Positions 46,991-58,009 are shown, numbered from the stretch's first letter. The stretch: 64,000 bases of DNA from Hypholoma sublateritium FD-334 SS-4 (GCA_000827495.1 KN817615.1:69188-133187), one strand, 5' to 3'. Notes: generated from the sequence alone by a model not told the origin. Translations and numbers: made by a program.

Positions 46991-47777
46991 GTTATTTAGC
47001 ATCTGTTGTACCATTATTACAAGTGAATACTTAGCTTATTAAATTCCTCAAGCTGCAGCCAGAGGGATATAGCAGGGTGTGTGGTGTCTCAGAGTTGTCG
47101 TGGGGACGCCAAGAGGGATAGAGGGACTCGGGAGTGCGGAATACACACGCTGAATTGTGTGATCTATTTGGAAAGGCGGGGTGGATTGTTAGAGTCCAGA
47201 CGGACATGAAGCAGTATGGGGCAACATTAAGAGAAGTACGACATGCACCTCCTGACCATCAATGGTTGATCGCGGACTCAATGCTAGCGAGATGGGGTGT
47301 ATTCGGTCCCCTGTTGTTGTCGGTGATGGACAATTGCGGACAACACCGCATGATGGGCCATGGTGGTATTGAGACGGTGGGGCACAAAGCTGCACAAAGT
47401 CATTGAACAACAGTACTGGCCCGGGCCAATACTGCACTCGCTGTACAAGCGGCTGAAATCTCCGGAATGACGCAGGGTAGAGCAATGCCACTGGAAGTGG
47501 GGGTAGCAGGAAATGGCAACACAGATGCTACAACAGGCGCCCGTTGAAGTTTAAATGGGCACGCTTAGTGAGTAGTGCACATCTGATTGGCGCACGCTGC
47601 TCTCGGACGCTTGCAATAGGCGCCCTGATGCAACCCTGACGAGTACAAGGATGTGGAAGATGCATAGTGCGTGAGCCGCAGTGGTTGCAGCGTGCAACTC
47701 CAAGGAGTTCCTGCTCATTGGGATGGATATTTGTTACTTTGTGGCGTATTGCCATCAGAGAGACCAATCAAATAAAA
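46991..47777. other. spacer between Crypton gene and convergent gene
   Basis: Holds the 3' regions of the two convergent genes. A plus ORF at 47134-47406 has no recognised domain and was not accepted. Confidence 0.35.
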
Positions 47778-49443
47778 TTATACAATTGCGCTACTGTGTT
47801 CCGTATCGTAAGTTTTGAGGAATCTGAGAAATCGTACACTTCCTTCAGGAGGATCAGTCCTTCTGTGAATCTCGTTGATTACGTCCTGCGCTGGATGTGA
47901 TCCGTCTTCACCAAATATCTGAATAATTTGAGTTGCCTCTTCTGCATCACCTAGTGATGTTTCTTTAATATCAAGCGCTGTATAAATGTCGCTCTTTTTA
48001 ATTTTCTTCTGCTTCTGTAAATAATTTGAGTGAATGTGGGAAAACAAAGGTGAAGAGCGTACGTATGACTGAAATTGATGTGTTTTCTTGAAGTATTGCT
48101 CCGAAAATCTTGCAGCGAATTCCCATGATTTGACGGCTTCGCGATTCTGGAGCGGACGATGTCTCATAGAGGAGAACAACACATAATCAGGCTGGTTCAC
48201 TGCTTTGGCCTTCAACCAATCAATTAAATCTTTTCGTGGATGTACAGCTGTCAAACAAACATGAGCTTTAGCACTCGGTGCATATGTATGGGCATACCAG
48301 TCACCGGCAGTGCCAGTGAATGTTGATTTGTCAGATCGGCAATATTCAATATGCGGTGCTCGGGGGTGCTGGTAGGTTCGCGATCCACCTCGTTAATGGT
48401 TAGTTCAGAGTGGTGCACAAAAATAAGAATGAAATTCACAAGATCAATATATAACATCAACCTCAGCTTACGGCTAACCGTGAGGGAGAATTTCTCTGGG
48501 TTGGTGTCAGCCTCATGTAGTCTAGAAGGTTCGGCCTGCACAAAAAATTCAATAAACTCAGCATTAGGTGAAGCAGGGTCTCTCCAGCCTATTTTTACAG
48601 CCTCTAAGCATAACATAGGTACAACAAGTTAACCGACAATTTACAAAAAGCTGAATTGTTTGACACTCACCGGAACCGGTGATCCTTCCATTCCCAAGTT
48701 GGATCTGTTCAATGAGATGTTTTGTACCAACATGGATGTATTCTCCTGTTCGAGTTGCTGGGACGCAAACGCTACAAGCGATTTTGTTTGGTGAGATAGA
48801 GCGATTGAATCGGAAGTCTTCAAGGTAGACGCGAATATTCTGAATAACATAGAATAAATGTGACTTGAGGATTACGTTGTGAAAGCAGCATGACAACAGC
48901 GTACCAGATATCCAGATTGCTCTTCATCTGAGTCCTCCAAACTACTTGTGTGATCTGATTGGGGCCTAGCATCTTCGGGGACGTTGTCCTGTTCGTGATG
49001 TGGCTCAGTCTGATGTCCTGCCTCCTGGGTATCTGGTCCGGAGAATTCCACATCTGGAACCGGAGAACTGGGAAGGGACGTGAGCGGGCTTGATCTTTCT
49101 CTCGGTTCAAGCGACCTATTTTCGAGAAGACTAAAATTAATCGACCGTGAAAAATGTGATGGTAAGAATAGGTCACTCACTTCTCGCGGGGTAAAGCGTT
49201 TGTTGTGCGGAAAGGCGATTGTGGGGCAAGGAGAACTGTTTTCAGCTCAGACAGCTTAGCATGAGATGTGTTGATCTTGAAGGGTTGGGAGAAAGTCTTG
49301 CGTTGCTCATTGATGATTTTGGCTAGCTGTTGTTTTGTGGCTGATCTTCAGAGGGTGAACAACAAGTGAACAATTGAATACAAATCCAATAATGTGAAGT
49401 TCACTCACACTAAATCAGCTTCAATGAATTGCCTGGTTGCCAT
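47778..49443 (-). CDS. unknown spliced gene convergent with the Crypton
   Basis: Minus-strand exons assemble into one coherent protein. It starts MATRQFIEADL (ATG 49441-49443), then SATKQQLAKIINEQRKTF...SHAKLSELKTVLLAP, which has the feel of a SAP-like helical DNA-binding segment. Next is a Ser/Pro/Glu-rich linker (SSPLTSLPSSPVPDVEF). The conserved-looking globular part is YLEDFRFNRSISPNKIACSVCVPATRTGEYIHVGTKHLIEQIQ, VKIGWRDPASPNAEFIEFFVQAEPS, and EHRILNIADLTNQHSLALPVT. The C-terminal exons are HPRKDLIDWLKAKAVNQPDYVLF and KKIKKSDIYTALDIKETSLGDAEEATQIIQIFG, ending SSAIV. No family could be named. Its placement next to the recombinase suggests an accessory gene of the same mobile element, but it could be an independent host gene. 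Small exons between these blocks were not all fixed. Confidence 0.5.
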
Positions 49444-50399
49444 TGCTTCAAAGCAAGTTATTCAAAGGGAGTTGGCGGATGGAGATAAGGTGAGAGGTGC
49501 TGTTTCTTCGATTCGAGGCTTCAACGTTTCAACGATCGGTCATTCGGTGGCTGGCCGAATTCCCCAATCGAGGCATTCATGTATGATGTCATCCATTTGG
49601 GAACCTCCCCGAACGATGAAGAATTTTCTGCGTTCGGGGAAGTTGAGTATTGGCTGCTCTCTTGGGCCATTTCTCATTTGCCAATAACTTATTCCCGTTC
49701 GGGGTTTCTTAGGCGCATTCGTAGCCTGCGCGCCGTCCAGGCCGGCTACCGTCTTATTTCAACTTCTCACGCATGTGTCAGTGTGCGGCAGCCATGGCCA
49801 AGGGTGGGGGAGCGAGGAATTCAGTGATTTCAGTAGTATTTACGGCTCAGCGGTGGGTCCTCGTGGGCACGCCTTCCGCGTTTGGGGAAACGATGCTATC
49901 CCCGTTCGAGCCCAGGGCGCGAGGTCACCAGCGACGGAGCGACGTGTGACAAGCGTGACATTCCGGATCACCAGCCACCCAAACCAGGCCTGAAACCAGT
50001 CACGGTTTCGTCACCGGTCACGCCCTTTGGTTTCGATACATAGGCCTATGAAGTACTTACCCTTGTATCGCATTGAAGTACCATTTTTAATGACTATCTT
50101 TTGAGGCAGCCCCGTTACTCGAGAAATAGAACATATATTGATTACTGGCTTTTACAGGATATTTCCTCACTAAGTTGGCTGACGTGCACCAATTGCGGAC
50201 CATAAATTCAGCGTCGTAGACATACCAAGGCAGCTCATTCATGCGTCTAATTAGCTTCACCATTTAAGCTCAAGCTTCATTGTTCAAGACCCACACATTT
50301 TAGGGTAAGATATCAAGTCATAGAAAAACTTGGAAACCCTGGGAGCTCTATATAAATGTTTCTTCTTTTCAACCTTCGAAGTGAGTGGTTGGTGAGTGG
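49444..50399. other. right flank of the mobile-element block
   Basis: No gene was accepted. It contains repeated CGTTCGGGG words, including a hairpin at 49608-49639, and a cluster of CACCAG/AAACCAG words at 49926-49999 that mirrors the CTGGTT words at 42.8 kb. Confidence 0.35.
49608..49639. repeat. 9-bp perfect hairpin, CCCCGAACG / CGTTCGGGG
   Basis: Stem arms at 49608-49616 and 49631-49639 enclose a 14-nt loop. A third copy of CGTTCGGGG lies at 49696-49704. Confidence 0.55.
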
Positions 50400-50405
50400 C
50401 TCACA

Positions 50406-51113
50406 CCAGGGGGCGTCCACCGGAGAAATCCGTGAAATCGACTGGTACACTCAGGTCGTGGGACTCTTGGCCTGATGTGATGTCGGCCGAGCTCGGCCAT
50501 TGTGATCGCAAGGCTGCGTAGTAAATCAAGATAAAATCACAGTATAATCTACAGGTACCTTTTATTCTTCTTTCTGATCTCTACATCCACACCATTGGTG
50601 ATTCTCATCTCTCCTTGTCTGTTGGTTTTTTTTTGCTTATCAAAACTTCTGGCACTGTCAGCAAGCCCGCTTTATTTGCATCCAATGTTGTTACTCTCTC
50701 AATGAGCTCAATGTCAAGTTCCTCTTCCCAGGACACGAAAAGGTTAGATATGCGCTTAATGGGAATGTCAGACATTTCTCTGAATTACGTCGCCGAGTCA
50801 TCATATTTAAATAATGTGGGTTGACTTGGTAGAAAATAATAAATTGGAATAGCAGATAAGTAAACTGGTTTTATTTTCGCGCGGTATGGAGCTAAACTGA
50901 ATCTGAATTTAGTGTAGTGATATGCATAGGTTCAGTGAATTATAAGTAATTGCCTTTGCACTACCTAAATGAGGATTGAATTGTGTTCGACGTCAAGATT
51001 CAAGCCCGCCGCTTCTGGGGAGCCGAGCTTGGCCGACATCACATCAGGCCAAGAGTCCCACGACCTGAGTGTACCAGTCGATTTCACGGATTTCTCCGGT
51101 GGACACCCCTTGG
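50406..51113. mobile_element. non-autonomous DNA transposon (MITE) with 91-bp TIRs
   Basis: Left repeat 50406-50496 and right repeat 51023-51113 are reverse complements with 3 mismatches in 91 bases; outer ends read CCAGGGGGCGTCCACCGG and CCAAGGGGTGTCCACCGG. The direct repeat CTCACA abuts both ends (50400-50405 and 51114-51119), and the match extends to TGGCTCACAC if the ends are drawn tighter. The roughly 525-bp interior has no coding capacity. Long TIRs and a duplication of 6-10 bp suggest a Mutator-like origin, but the class is uncertain. Confidence 0.8.
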
Positions 51114-51372
51114 CTCACACATGTCGAGGATGCCGAGATGATCCGGTAGCCGGCATGTGCCACTCAGGCTGTTGGAAACTCTGCAAGCCAAGAACCTCAT
51201 CTCAAGCAAATCTCAAGTATAACTTGAGTATAACAAACAAACTTCTTTATTGACCCTTCCAAAAATTGAATGAAACATACAATCATTAATGAATGTAGCT
51301 GCGAAACTGTGTGAATATTCTAGGAGTGAACTGATTTAATTCATACACATACCAAACACGTACTTATCTCAA

Positions 51373-52354
51373 TCAAAACATCATAATCGCTCCAAGCCAG
51401 ACTGCCAGAGACACGACTCCTAAGTTCCTAGAAGACAGCAAACTATGGTTTTTTGTACCGACTGCCGATGACGCAGTGGGCGTTGTCTGTGCAGACGTAG
51501 ATGTCAAATCTCCAGGTCGAATTGTGATTTGTGAAATCGAAGGTATTGCCGCGGATGCTATAGGTGTTGTGGATGTTGGAGAAGCCTGGGGATCACTAGC
51601 GACAGTAACGACGAAGGTTGTGCCTGACAGTGTTTCAGTAAAGCTACTAATTATTGCGGAAGAGGTCGTTGGCGTTATTGGAGCCTGCGCGGAAGAAGTA
51701 GCTGTTAAGGTGGCAGTCGGTGAGGTTGCTGAATTTGCCACTGAGGATGGTGCTGCAACTCCTGGGACAGAGACAACTTCTCCACTGCACACCGAAAGAT
51801 ACGCTGATCGATATTTCAGCCGAGAACAGTTACAAAATAAAAGGAACTTACAATTAACCAGGTCCTCTGCGGTCGATATAACGCCAGGTGTGGGTGACTC
51901 GTTCACAGAGCAGGTAACGCAGCTTTGCAGCGTACTTGCTACTTGGCTGGTGCATAAACACGTTGTCGATGAAGCGGAACCGGTGCACGTCTATTCGCCG
52001 CAACATAGTTAGGGAATGAAGGAAAGACGACAGGAATGTGATTGAAAATGTTCGTACAGTGACAAAGTCATCAAATGCTGAGCACTCTGTTGTGCACTAT
52101 CCACGCCAGTCCGACGCCAGTCAGTATTTTGATGAAGATTTTGAGATTCGAAGAAACTCACGTCTGTTGCTTGCCGAAGGGCGAAGACGTTTAGAGGGCT
52201 TAACGGCCTTCGTGGCACCAGCGCGTCGACTGTTCGGTGTTTATGAGCATCGGGGAGCCGCGATGGTATGCGTTATGTTGGCGGTACGAAACTCACCTCG
52301 TAGAACAGACAAGGCGACGATGAGGAACAAAGTATTTGGAAACACTCGACTCAT
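51373..52354 (-). CDS. family copy E: secreted, GPI-type, Cys-pattern protein
   Basis: The ATG at 52352-52354 starts the signal peptide MSRVFPNTLFLIVALSVL, then RVDALVPRRPLSPLNVFALRQATD. The short exon begins after GGATAG with CTTECSAFDDFVT. The core exon is TCTGSASSTTCLCTSQVASTLQSCVTCSVNESPTPGVISTAEDLVN. The last exon has a long Ser/Thr/Ala stalk (SISQITIRPGDLTSTS motif) and ends NLGVVSLAVWLGAIMMF. Core spacing is C-x3-C-x9-C-x8-C-x-C-x10-C-x2-C. A TATA-like TATAAATAG on the minus strand lies near 52515. The gene lies 260 bases from the 91-bp-TIR MITE. Confidence 0.7.
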
Positions 52355-53556
52355 GGCTACAGCTTGAGGTCGGGGAGGCCGCTCAGGCAGTTACATGGCT
52401 GTCGCTTTTTATGTGTGCGGAAAGCTGTTCCACGTCAGGCACAAAGTGCGAACCTGCAGGCTCAATTTTCCGGACACGGTAACCACAAATGGTCAACAGC
52501 GGCTCGGATACTATTTATAGATCATCTCGTTCTGCTCACCTTGCTAACTTGAACAAGTTCTTGGCAAGCGTAGTAATTGTACGAACTTGAAGGTGTTACG
52601 TTCTAAATAAGGTGCACGACCAGTCGAACGTATTGTTGAAAATTCCATCAATATTCTGAGTCGTAAGAAGGCGAGGTGTACGCGAGTCTGTTTACCTGTC
52701 ATGAGATAAGTAAAGGCGGTGCGGAGGTGGCGAGGTTATTTACCGAGATCTCTTCCGAACCGGTACATGAATGACTGAATTTCCTGCATGCGATCAACAG
52801 GCTTTAGAACTTGTTGAGCGCGGCACAGACAATCGAGACGCATGATAGACGATATATGCAAAGCAGGTAGGCCTTCAGCTCGCGCTGATTTGAATCTGTG
52901 CACAGGTACTCACTCTCCATACGCATATTCCGCCTATCTGTCAGATTCGTATCAATCAAGAGCTTAGAAAAGCACTGCAGTTAAGCAGTTCCGAACGATT
53001 TAGCGATCCACGTCCTATAATTAGCTTACATACCTCGAACGTTGCGGCAGCAAGGAACAGCACTGTTCGTGTGCACTCCACACCTTATATGTTATAAAGC
53101 CGCCGCGTCATCATAAGTAATAGTCTTCCTCGAGAGAAATTTTGAAGAAGTTTTGACATACCGCTACGCAACCACTACGGGGTGGAAGTCCTGCAAATTG
53201 ATTGACCGACCTAAGCTATAGACATGCAGGCCAAGCCAAAGCGACGCAGTACAGCATTTCCTGTTTATTATCAGACAGATGGCGAAAAAAGTGTCACTCA
53301 GCTGCAACCCAATTAATCAAGTTTCAGAAGAGTCGAGGAAAAGCGCATTTTCACGGGCGCTTAAGTCAACTGATGGCATCAGGAAGCCTGAGTATTGCTT
53401 ACTCACTCTTGGCGGGCACAGGCGGGCACGCAATAACTTAATCCCAGGATGAGATCATGAATTTGCCAAAGCTCGCCTTGGCTGCAGAAAATATATACTA
53501 AATCAAAGGAAATTGCAACAAATCTCGCATGTGCTACATAGTTGGTGATGATAGTC
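52355..53556. other. 1.2-kb gap between family copies E and G
   Basis: No gene or defined repeat was seen. It contains the promoter of copy E and the 3' flank of copy G. Confidence 0.35.
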
Positions 53557-54343
53557 TCAGACATGTGATGCCGCAATGGCAGCGCAGAGGGGATAAAGAA
53601 TGGCCAAGCTCAAGAGCGTCATTGGATCAAGCAGAACCACCAGAGAGCTGGCAGATGACTCAACCGAATCGGCGCTGAGAGATACCCCAGCACCAAGTGC
53701 GACTAGATTGATGTCTGCGACGTTATTTCCGCTATTTTCGCAGTCCTTGAGAAAGGCTAGTACGCATGCAGTCAGCACCACATTCATACGCAAAAAAAAG
53801 GAGAAGGCTCACACTTCACCGCGTTGTACGCGCGCACCACCCTGATGTTCGGGACTCTCTCCGTGTTGATCACGCAGTTGCCGCAGGCCTCGAGGGCCTC
53901 GCTGTTGGGGTTCGTGCAGATGCAATTTTCGTTCTCGAGCATATCGTCACTGCTACCATCGAGAGCGTCGCAGTACTAGGTTATTAGGTATCACTATCAG
54001 CATTTTTCCTTTCGAAGTGAGAAAGGGACGGACTGTGTATGCCGTTAAGAAGACCTTGCAGATTTTTAAGCACTGCGTATATTTTGCCATCGGTGAGCCT
54101 CGTGGAATATATGTGGATCAGAAAGAGACAGCCCTCCTACGCACATCCGAGGTGAGGTCGCCCACGGTATCGTCTACGGGCTCAATTACTCCATCGATGA
54201 ATTGCCGCGCGAGCAGATACCGTGACCCTACTGCGGCGAGAACTTGAAGGCAGCGTTAATTGCGAGGCGCACGGGATGAGTCTCACTATCCACACACCGA
54301 ACGATGCATAAGTCAGCACACCAATTGCGGACGAAAGGTGCAT
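53557..54343 (-). CDS. family copy G: secreted, GPI-type, Cys-pattern protein
   Basis: The minus-strand ATG at 54341-54343 opens MHLSSAIGVLTYASF, close to the leader of copy C. A donor GTGTGT and acceptor CGCAG lead to VGSRYLLARQFIDGVIEPVDDTVGDLTSD. The short exon after TACGCAG is CLKICKVFLTAYT. The core exon is YCDALDGSSDDMLENENCICTNPNSEALEACGNCVINTERV. The last exon starts at DCENSGNNVADIN and ends in a hydrophobic GPI-type tail, LLSLAILYPLCAAIAASHV. Spacing is C-x3-C-x9-C-x15-C-x-C-x10-C-x2-C. Its stalk is much shorter than in the other copies. The model rests on splice sites chosen to match the family, so expression data would be needed to confirm it. Confidence 0.5.
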
Positions 54344-54614
54344 TCGAGGCTCAAATGGACGCGTAGCAAAGTTGTGTCTTTTTGGTGTGCGTCGAAGGGT
54401 TGTCATATATATGCATGTCGGAAACACACGACGTTGTGCGCTGCAAGTGTAAATTGAGACAAGGCCGCTTGCATGCGTAGAACAAGGCGGACGGGATAAA
54501 AAGATTATAAGTAACTTATTGAAGATACAATACATACATGATAAACACAAATATGTCCACAGTTTCTATGGAGGTCTCGCAAATATTCGGGGACGAGGAA
54601 TCACCGAACGCTAT

Positions 54615-55914
54615 TTAAATGAAAAGGGAACCAAAGAAAGAGCCCACGAGGGCGAATAACGCGCCGGCTTTGTAATTGATGACCTTGGTGGCTGCTGATG
54701 AAGTGGTAGTAGTCGGGGAGGCAGTTTGCGTGGTCGGGGAAGTCACAGTAGCCGTGGCAGACGCTCCAGTTCCCGTTGACGACAGCTCGGTTGAGGTGGG
54801 AGTTCCTGTCGTGGTCGTAAAGGTGATGGCAGAGACGGGGTACCCAGCCGAGTTGCATGCAGCGTTGATACCTGCTTTCGCTATGAGACATTGATCTAAG
54901 GGAAGTGGGGTATGGCAAAACGTACCGGCTAACCCAGTTTGCAAGGTGGACAGGGTACCGTTCGTAAATTCCGTGGCAGTGACAATGCAGTCTAGACATG
55001 TCTCCAAAAGACCGACATTGGTATCTGTGCATATACACTGGGCTTCGTCGTCAGTCGCGTCGCTAGCATCATCGCAGGCCTGTGATTAGAGATCAGCACA
55101 AGTATAAATATGGTTGCAGCATGAAACTGACAGTGCCGGCGGCCAAGATAACGTCACAAGGAGTAGTGCACTAGTGTCAGGGAGAGGTCAGTATGCGTGC
55201 AATGGAACTCAACAATGGCTCAGTGATCAATTACCTGCGCCGTTATATTTCCGAGAATGGAAGAGATGGATGATATGATATCGGAACCGTCAATTAGCGT
55301 TGCGGTAGCCAGATAGCTGACGTTATGGGAAGTGTAGACAACGTCGTCCGAATCCTCCGCGGCATCCACTTCACTGGCATCAGTCGAATCGTCGACAAAT
55401 TCCGAAGCGGTCGCTTCTTCCAGGTCGTCGACAGGGTCCGGACTCGCGACGTCATCTATAGTCGAGACGTCATCCACATCATCGACGGAGTTCGGAGTCG
55501 CGACGTCGTCGGTATCATCGACAGAGTCCGGGGTATCGACGGTGTCCAAATCTTCGATTGGCTCCACGGCATCGTCCTCAGCATCGTCTGAGCCCTCGAC
55601 GGAGTCCTCGGTATCGACATGTGAATCAACAGAGTCCTCAGGGTTGGCGTCACCTGAATCATCGACAAAGCCCGTATCTTCGACTGCGCTGGAATTGTGG
55701 AAGATATCCAGGTTATCGATAGGGTCTAGATCGTTAGCGGCATCCAGAGTATCGAAAGCCCTCAAAGTATTATCGGCGACGGTATCGTCCAATATCGCCA
55801 GAGCAGTGACTGAGGCACGGAAACAAGTTAATGACTCTCGTTCGAACGTTACCGATATTGCACGAACGTACCGTAGGAGCTCAGGGCAAGGATTGCAAAG
55901 ACAGATAGACGCAT
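54615..55914 (-). CDS. family copy F: secreted Cys-pattern protein with long Asp-rich insert
   Basis: The signal peptide MRLSVFAILALSSYVTALA (ATG 55912-55914) is followed by about 190 residues that are extremely acidic. They are built from imperfect units such as TPDSVDDTDDV, TPNSVDDVDDV and SPDPVDDLEEA, encoded at about 55220-55800. The cysteine core then appears with the family introns: CTTPCDVILAAGT, then ACDDASDATDDEAQCICTDTNVGLLETCLDCIVTATE, spacing C-x3-C-x9-C-x12-C-x-C-x10-C-x2-C. The last exon (AKAGINAACNSAGYP) leads into a Thr/Ser stalk and a hydrophobic tail, AGALFALVGSFFGSLFI. The acidic block has no counterpart in the other copies. It could bind cations at the cell surface; that is a guess from composition. 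A TTATAAAG box lies about 65 bases upstream. Confidence 0.7.
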
Positions 55915-56830
55915 GGTGGTCGGTCGAGATGCAGGAAAAATCGGAGAGCTGACGCGGATGGTCAAGCGGCGCAGCTTTATAACCAGTATCACAATCGACA
56001 AAGACTCGACGACGGATGCTTTTCAGGCAACGCAGGGCATTTTCCGGCCAGTGACCGACACCAGAATTTCTGGCGTTAGCGGTGAGAATGGGTCTCTACG
56101 GAGGCGCCTTGTTTTCATTCATAAATAACATGGCTTTGAATGATCGATGTTGTTCAAAGAAAAGTTTCATCGCCGGCGATTTGGCCGCAGACACTGATTT
56201 CGGAATCGAACGTTGAGAGCTCCAGCGGTTACACCAAGTTTAAGTTGTAGCATGAAAGAATGCATAGCGGTGATAGCGTGCAATGAGTAGCGGTGCAAGT
56301 TATGCAGTTAATTTGCTCGAGGTATGTAGCTTGAACTCGCAGAAAGACGGAAGGTGGTTCGACGCGCGGTCGGAGCCGTAAATTATTCAATCGGCGTATG
56401 AAATCACTGAATCCCAGCAGTGCCACTGGTCAACACAATGTCAACGTCAACGTCAACGTCGAGAGTTCACTGAACTTTCGTCGATATCTTTTCTCCAAAT
56501 TCTCTTATACCGTTCCGTCACGTTGAAGATATCAAGAATAGCCTCAGCGAACTGGAGGTGTTTACCTGCGATGGTAATGCCTGTCATATGGCGCTTGCGC
56601 AAGACTTCATCAAAAACACGAAACTATGCTGACTCAACGAGTTACCATACCGAGATGAGAAACGATGAGCAATGCGTGAATCTGACAAACAATCACTTCG
56701 GCGAAGGTCTGAGAAGGTCTTAATTGGATTCCTAAGCCAGATTCAAGCTTATTTATACAGGGCTAGTGAACCCTGTCTGGTCCAGTACTATCGCCCCTCT
56801 TCCTACACTCAAACACTCTTCTCATAAACT
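55915..56830. other. divergent intergenic region
   Basis: Contains the promoters of copy F and of the SDR gene (TATTTATAC near 56750). No gene was seen. Confidence 0.4.
56440..56460. repeat. short tandem repeat (GTCAAC) x 3.5
   Basis: Three and a half perfect hexamer units in intergenic DNA. Confidence 0.8.
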
Positions 56831-57917
56831 ATGGCATCTCAGGTCGCAAAACGCGTTTTGGTAGTGGCGGGTACGTAGTCAGAAACGTCATGCAAGGCCA
56901 TGCGCGCTCATAATACCACAGGTCTTGGAAATGGCTCGGGAACTGGCGCATCAACAGCGTAAGTCGCGTGTTCGTTCCGAAGCGGATATGGAGAATAACA
57001 CTCGCGTGCAGGCGATTGTTCGCAAACAGTGGATACAGCGTCGCCCTCATCGCCAGAGGCGCAGACACTGTCGACAAAATCGCTGAAGAGATTAACAAGT
57101 CCGGAGGACATGTGCGTGGCGTCGAAAACATCAGCGACCCATGCTCACATTCTATTCCCGTCAGGCCGTCGCCTTCCCCGTAGCGTCCTACTCGGACGAG
57201 GATATCACCACCGTGTGGAAATCAATCCACACCAAGTTCCCAAAGCCCGAATACGCCATTCGCGCGGCTGTATTCAACGCCTCGCACGGCGTGTGGAAGC
57301 CCTTCCTCGAGGTCACGCCCCAGGACGTACAGGACTGCCTCCAGACCAGCGTCGCCGCGGCATTCTCGTTCTCTCGAGGCGCGATCCTCGCGTTCAAGGA
57401 GAACGATATCGAACAGCCGAATGGCAAGCGCGGCGCGCTCATCTTCACCGGTGCCACCGCCAGTCTGCGCGGTAACGTCGTCACAAGCGCGTTCGCGGCG
57501 GGCAAATTTGGCACGCGCGCTCTGTCGCAGAGCCTGGCCAAGGAGTTTGGCAAGGAGAACATCCACGTCGCACATGTGCGTCTATGTTCATCACTCACCG
57601 ATACATTTCCGCTGACTTACTGTATTCAGTCCATCATCGACGGAGGCATTCTTACCGAGCGCTCCCAGTCCACGCGTTCCCCCGAATGGCAGGCCAATGC
57701 GGATGTTCGCCTCAGCCCCGAAAGTATTGCAGCTGTAAGCGCGCCACCTCCTTCTGCGCAAATGAGTCTAACAGTGCTTCAGTCGTACCTCTACCTTGTT
57801 AACCAGGATCGCTCTGCGTGGACCTGGGAACTTGACCGTAAGTCAAATTGTTGTTCAAGTGGATGCCTTGGCTCAATTTATATATTGCTAGTCCGCCCCG
57901 CCCACGAGAAGTGGTAA
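56831..57917 (+). CDS. short-chain dehydrogenase/reductase with Tyr-to-Phe active site
   Basis: Exons join as MASQVAKRVLVVAG, GLGNGSGTGASTA (glycine-rich cofactor loop), and RLFANSGYSVALIARGADTVDKIAEEINKSGGH. They continue AVAFPVASYSDEDITTVW, AVFNASHGVWKPFLEV and ALIFTGATASLRGNVVTSAFAAGKFGTRALSQSLAKEF. The final exons are SIIDGGILTERSQ, SYLYLVNQDRSAWTWELD and LRPAHEKW. It is a classical single-domain SDR by length and order. The catalytic YxxxK box reads FAAGK, so the tyrosine is Phe while the lysine is kept. The preceding segment (TGATASLRG) keeps a Ser. A related subgroup with SAFAxAKF is known in fungi and bacteria, so this is likely inherited rather than damage. The substrate cannot be named. 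Confidence 0.85.
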
Positions 57918-58009
57918 ATATAATGGTGTCAAAGTGCATCCAATGTATAGTGCACACGGTATAGCTGTCTCGTTGTATAAATAAATAAATAAAGACATGA
58001 ATTCACGCG

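Noticed and set aside
47134..47406. 90-codon plus ORF
   Set aside because: No domain, no splice partners, and it lies in the spacer between convergent genes.
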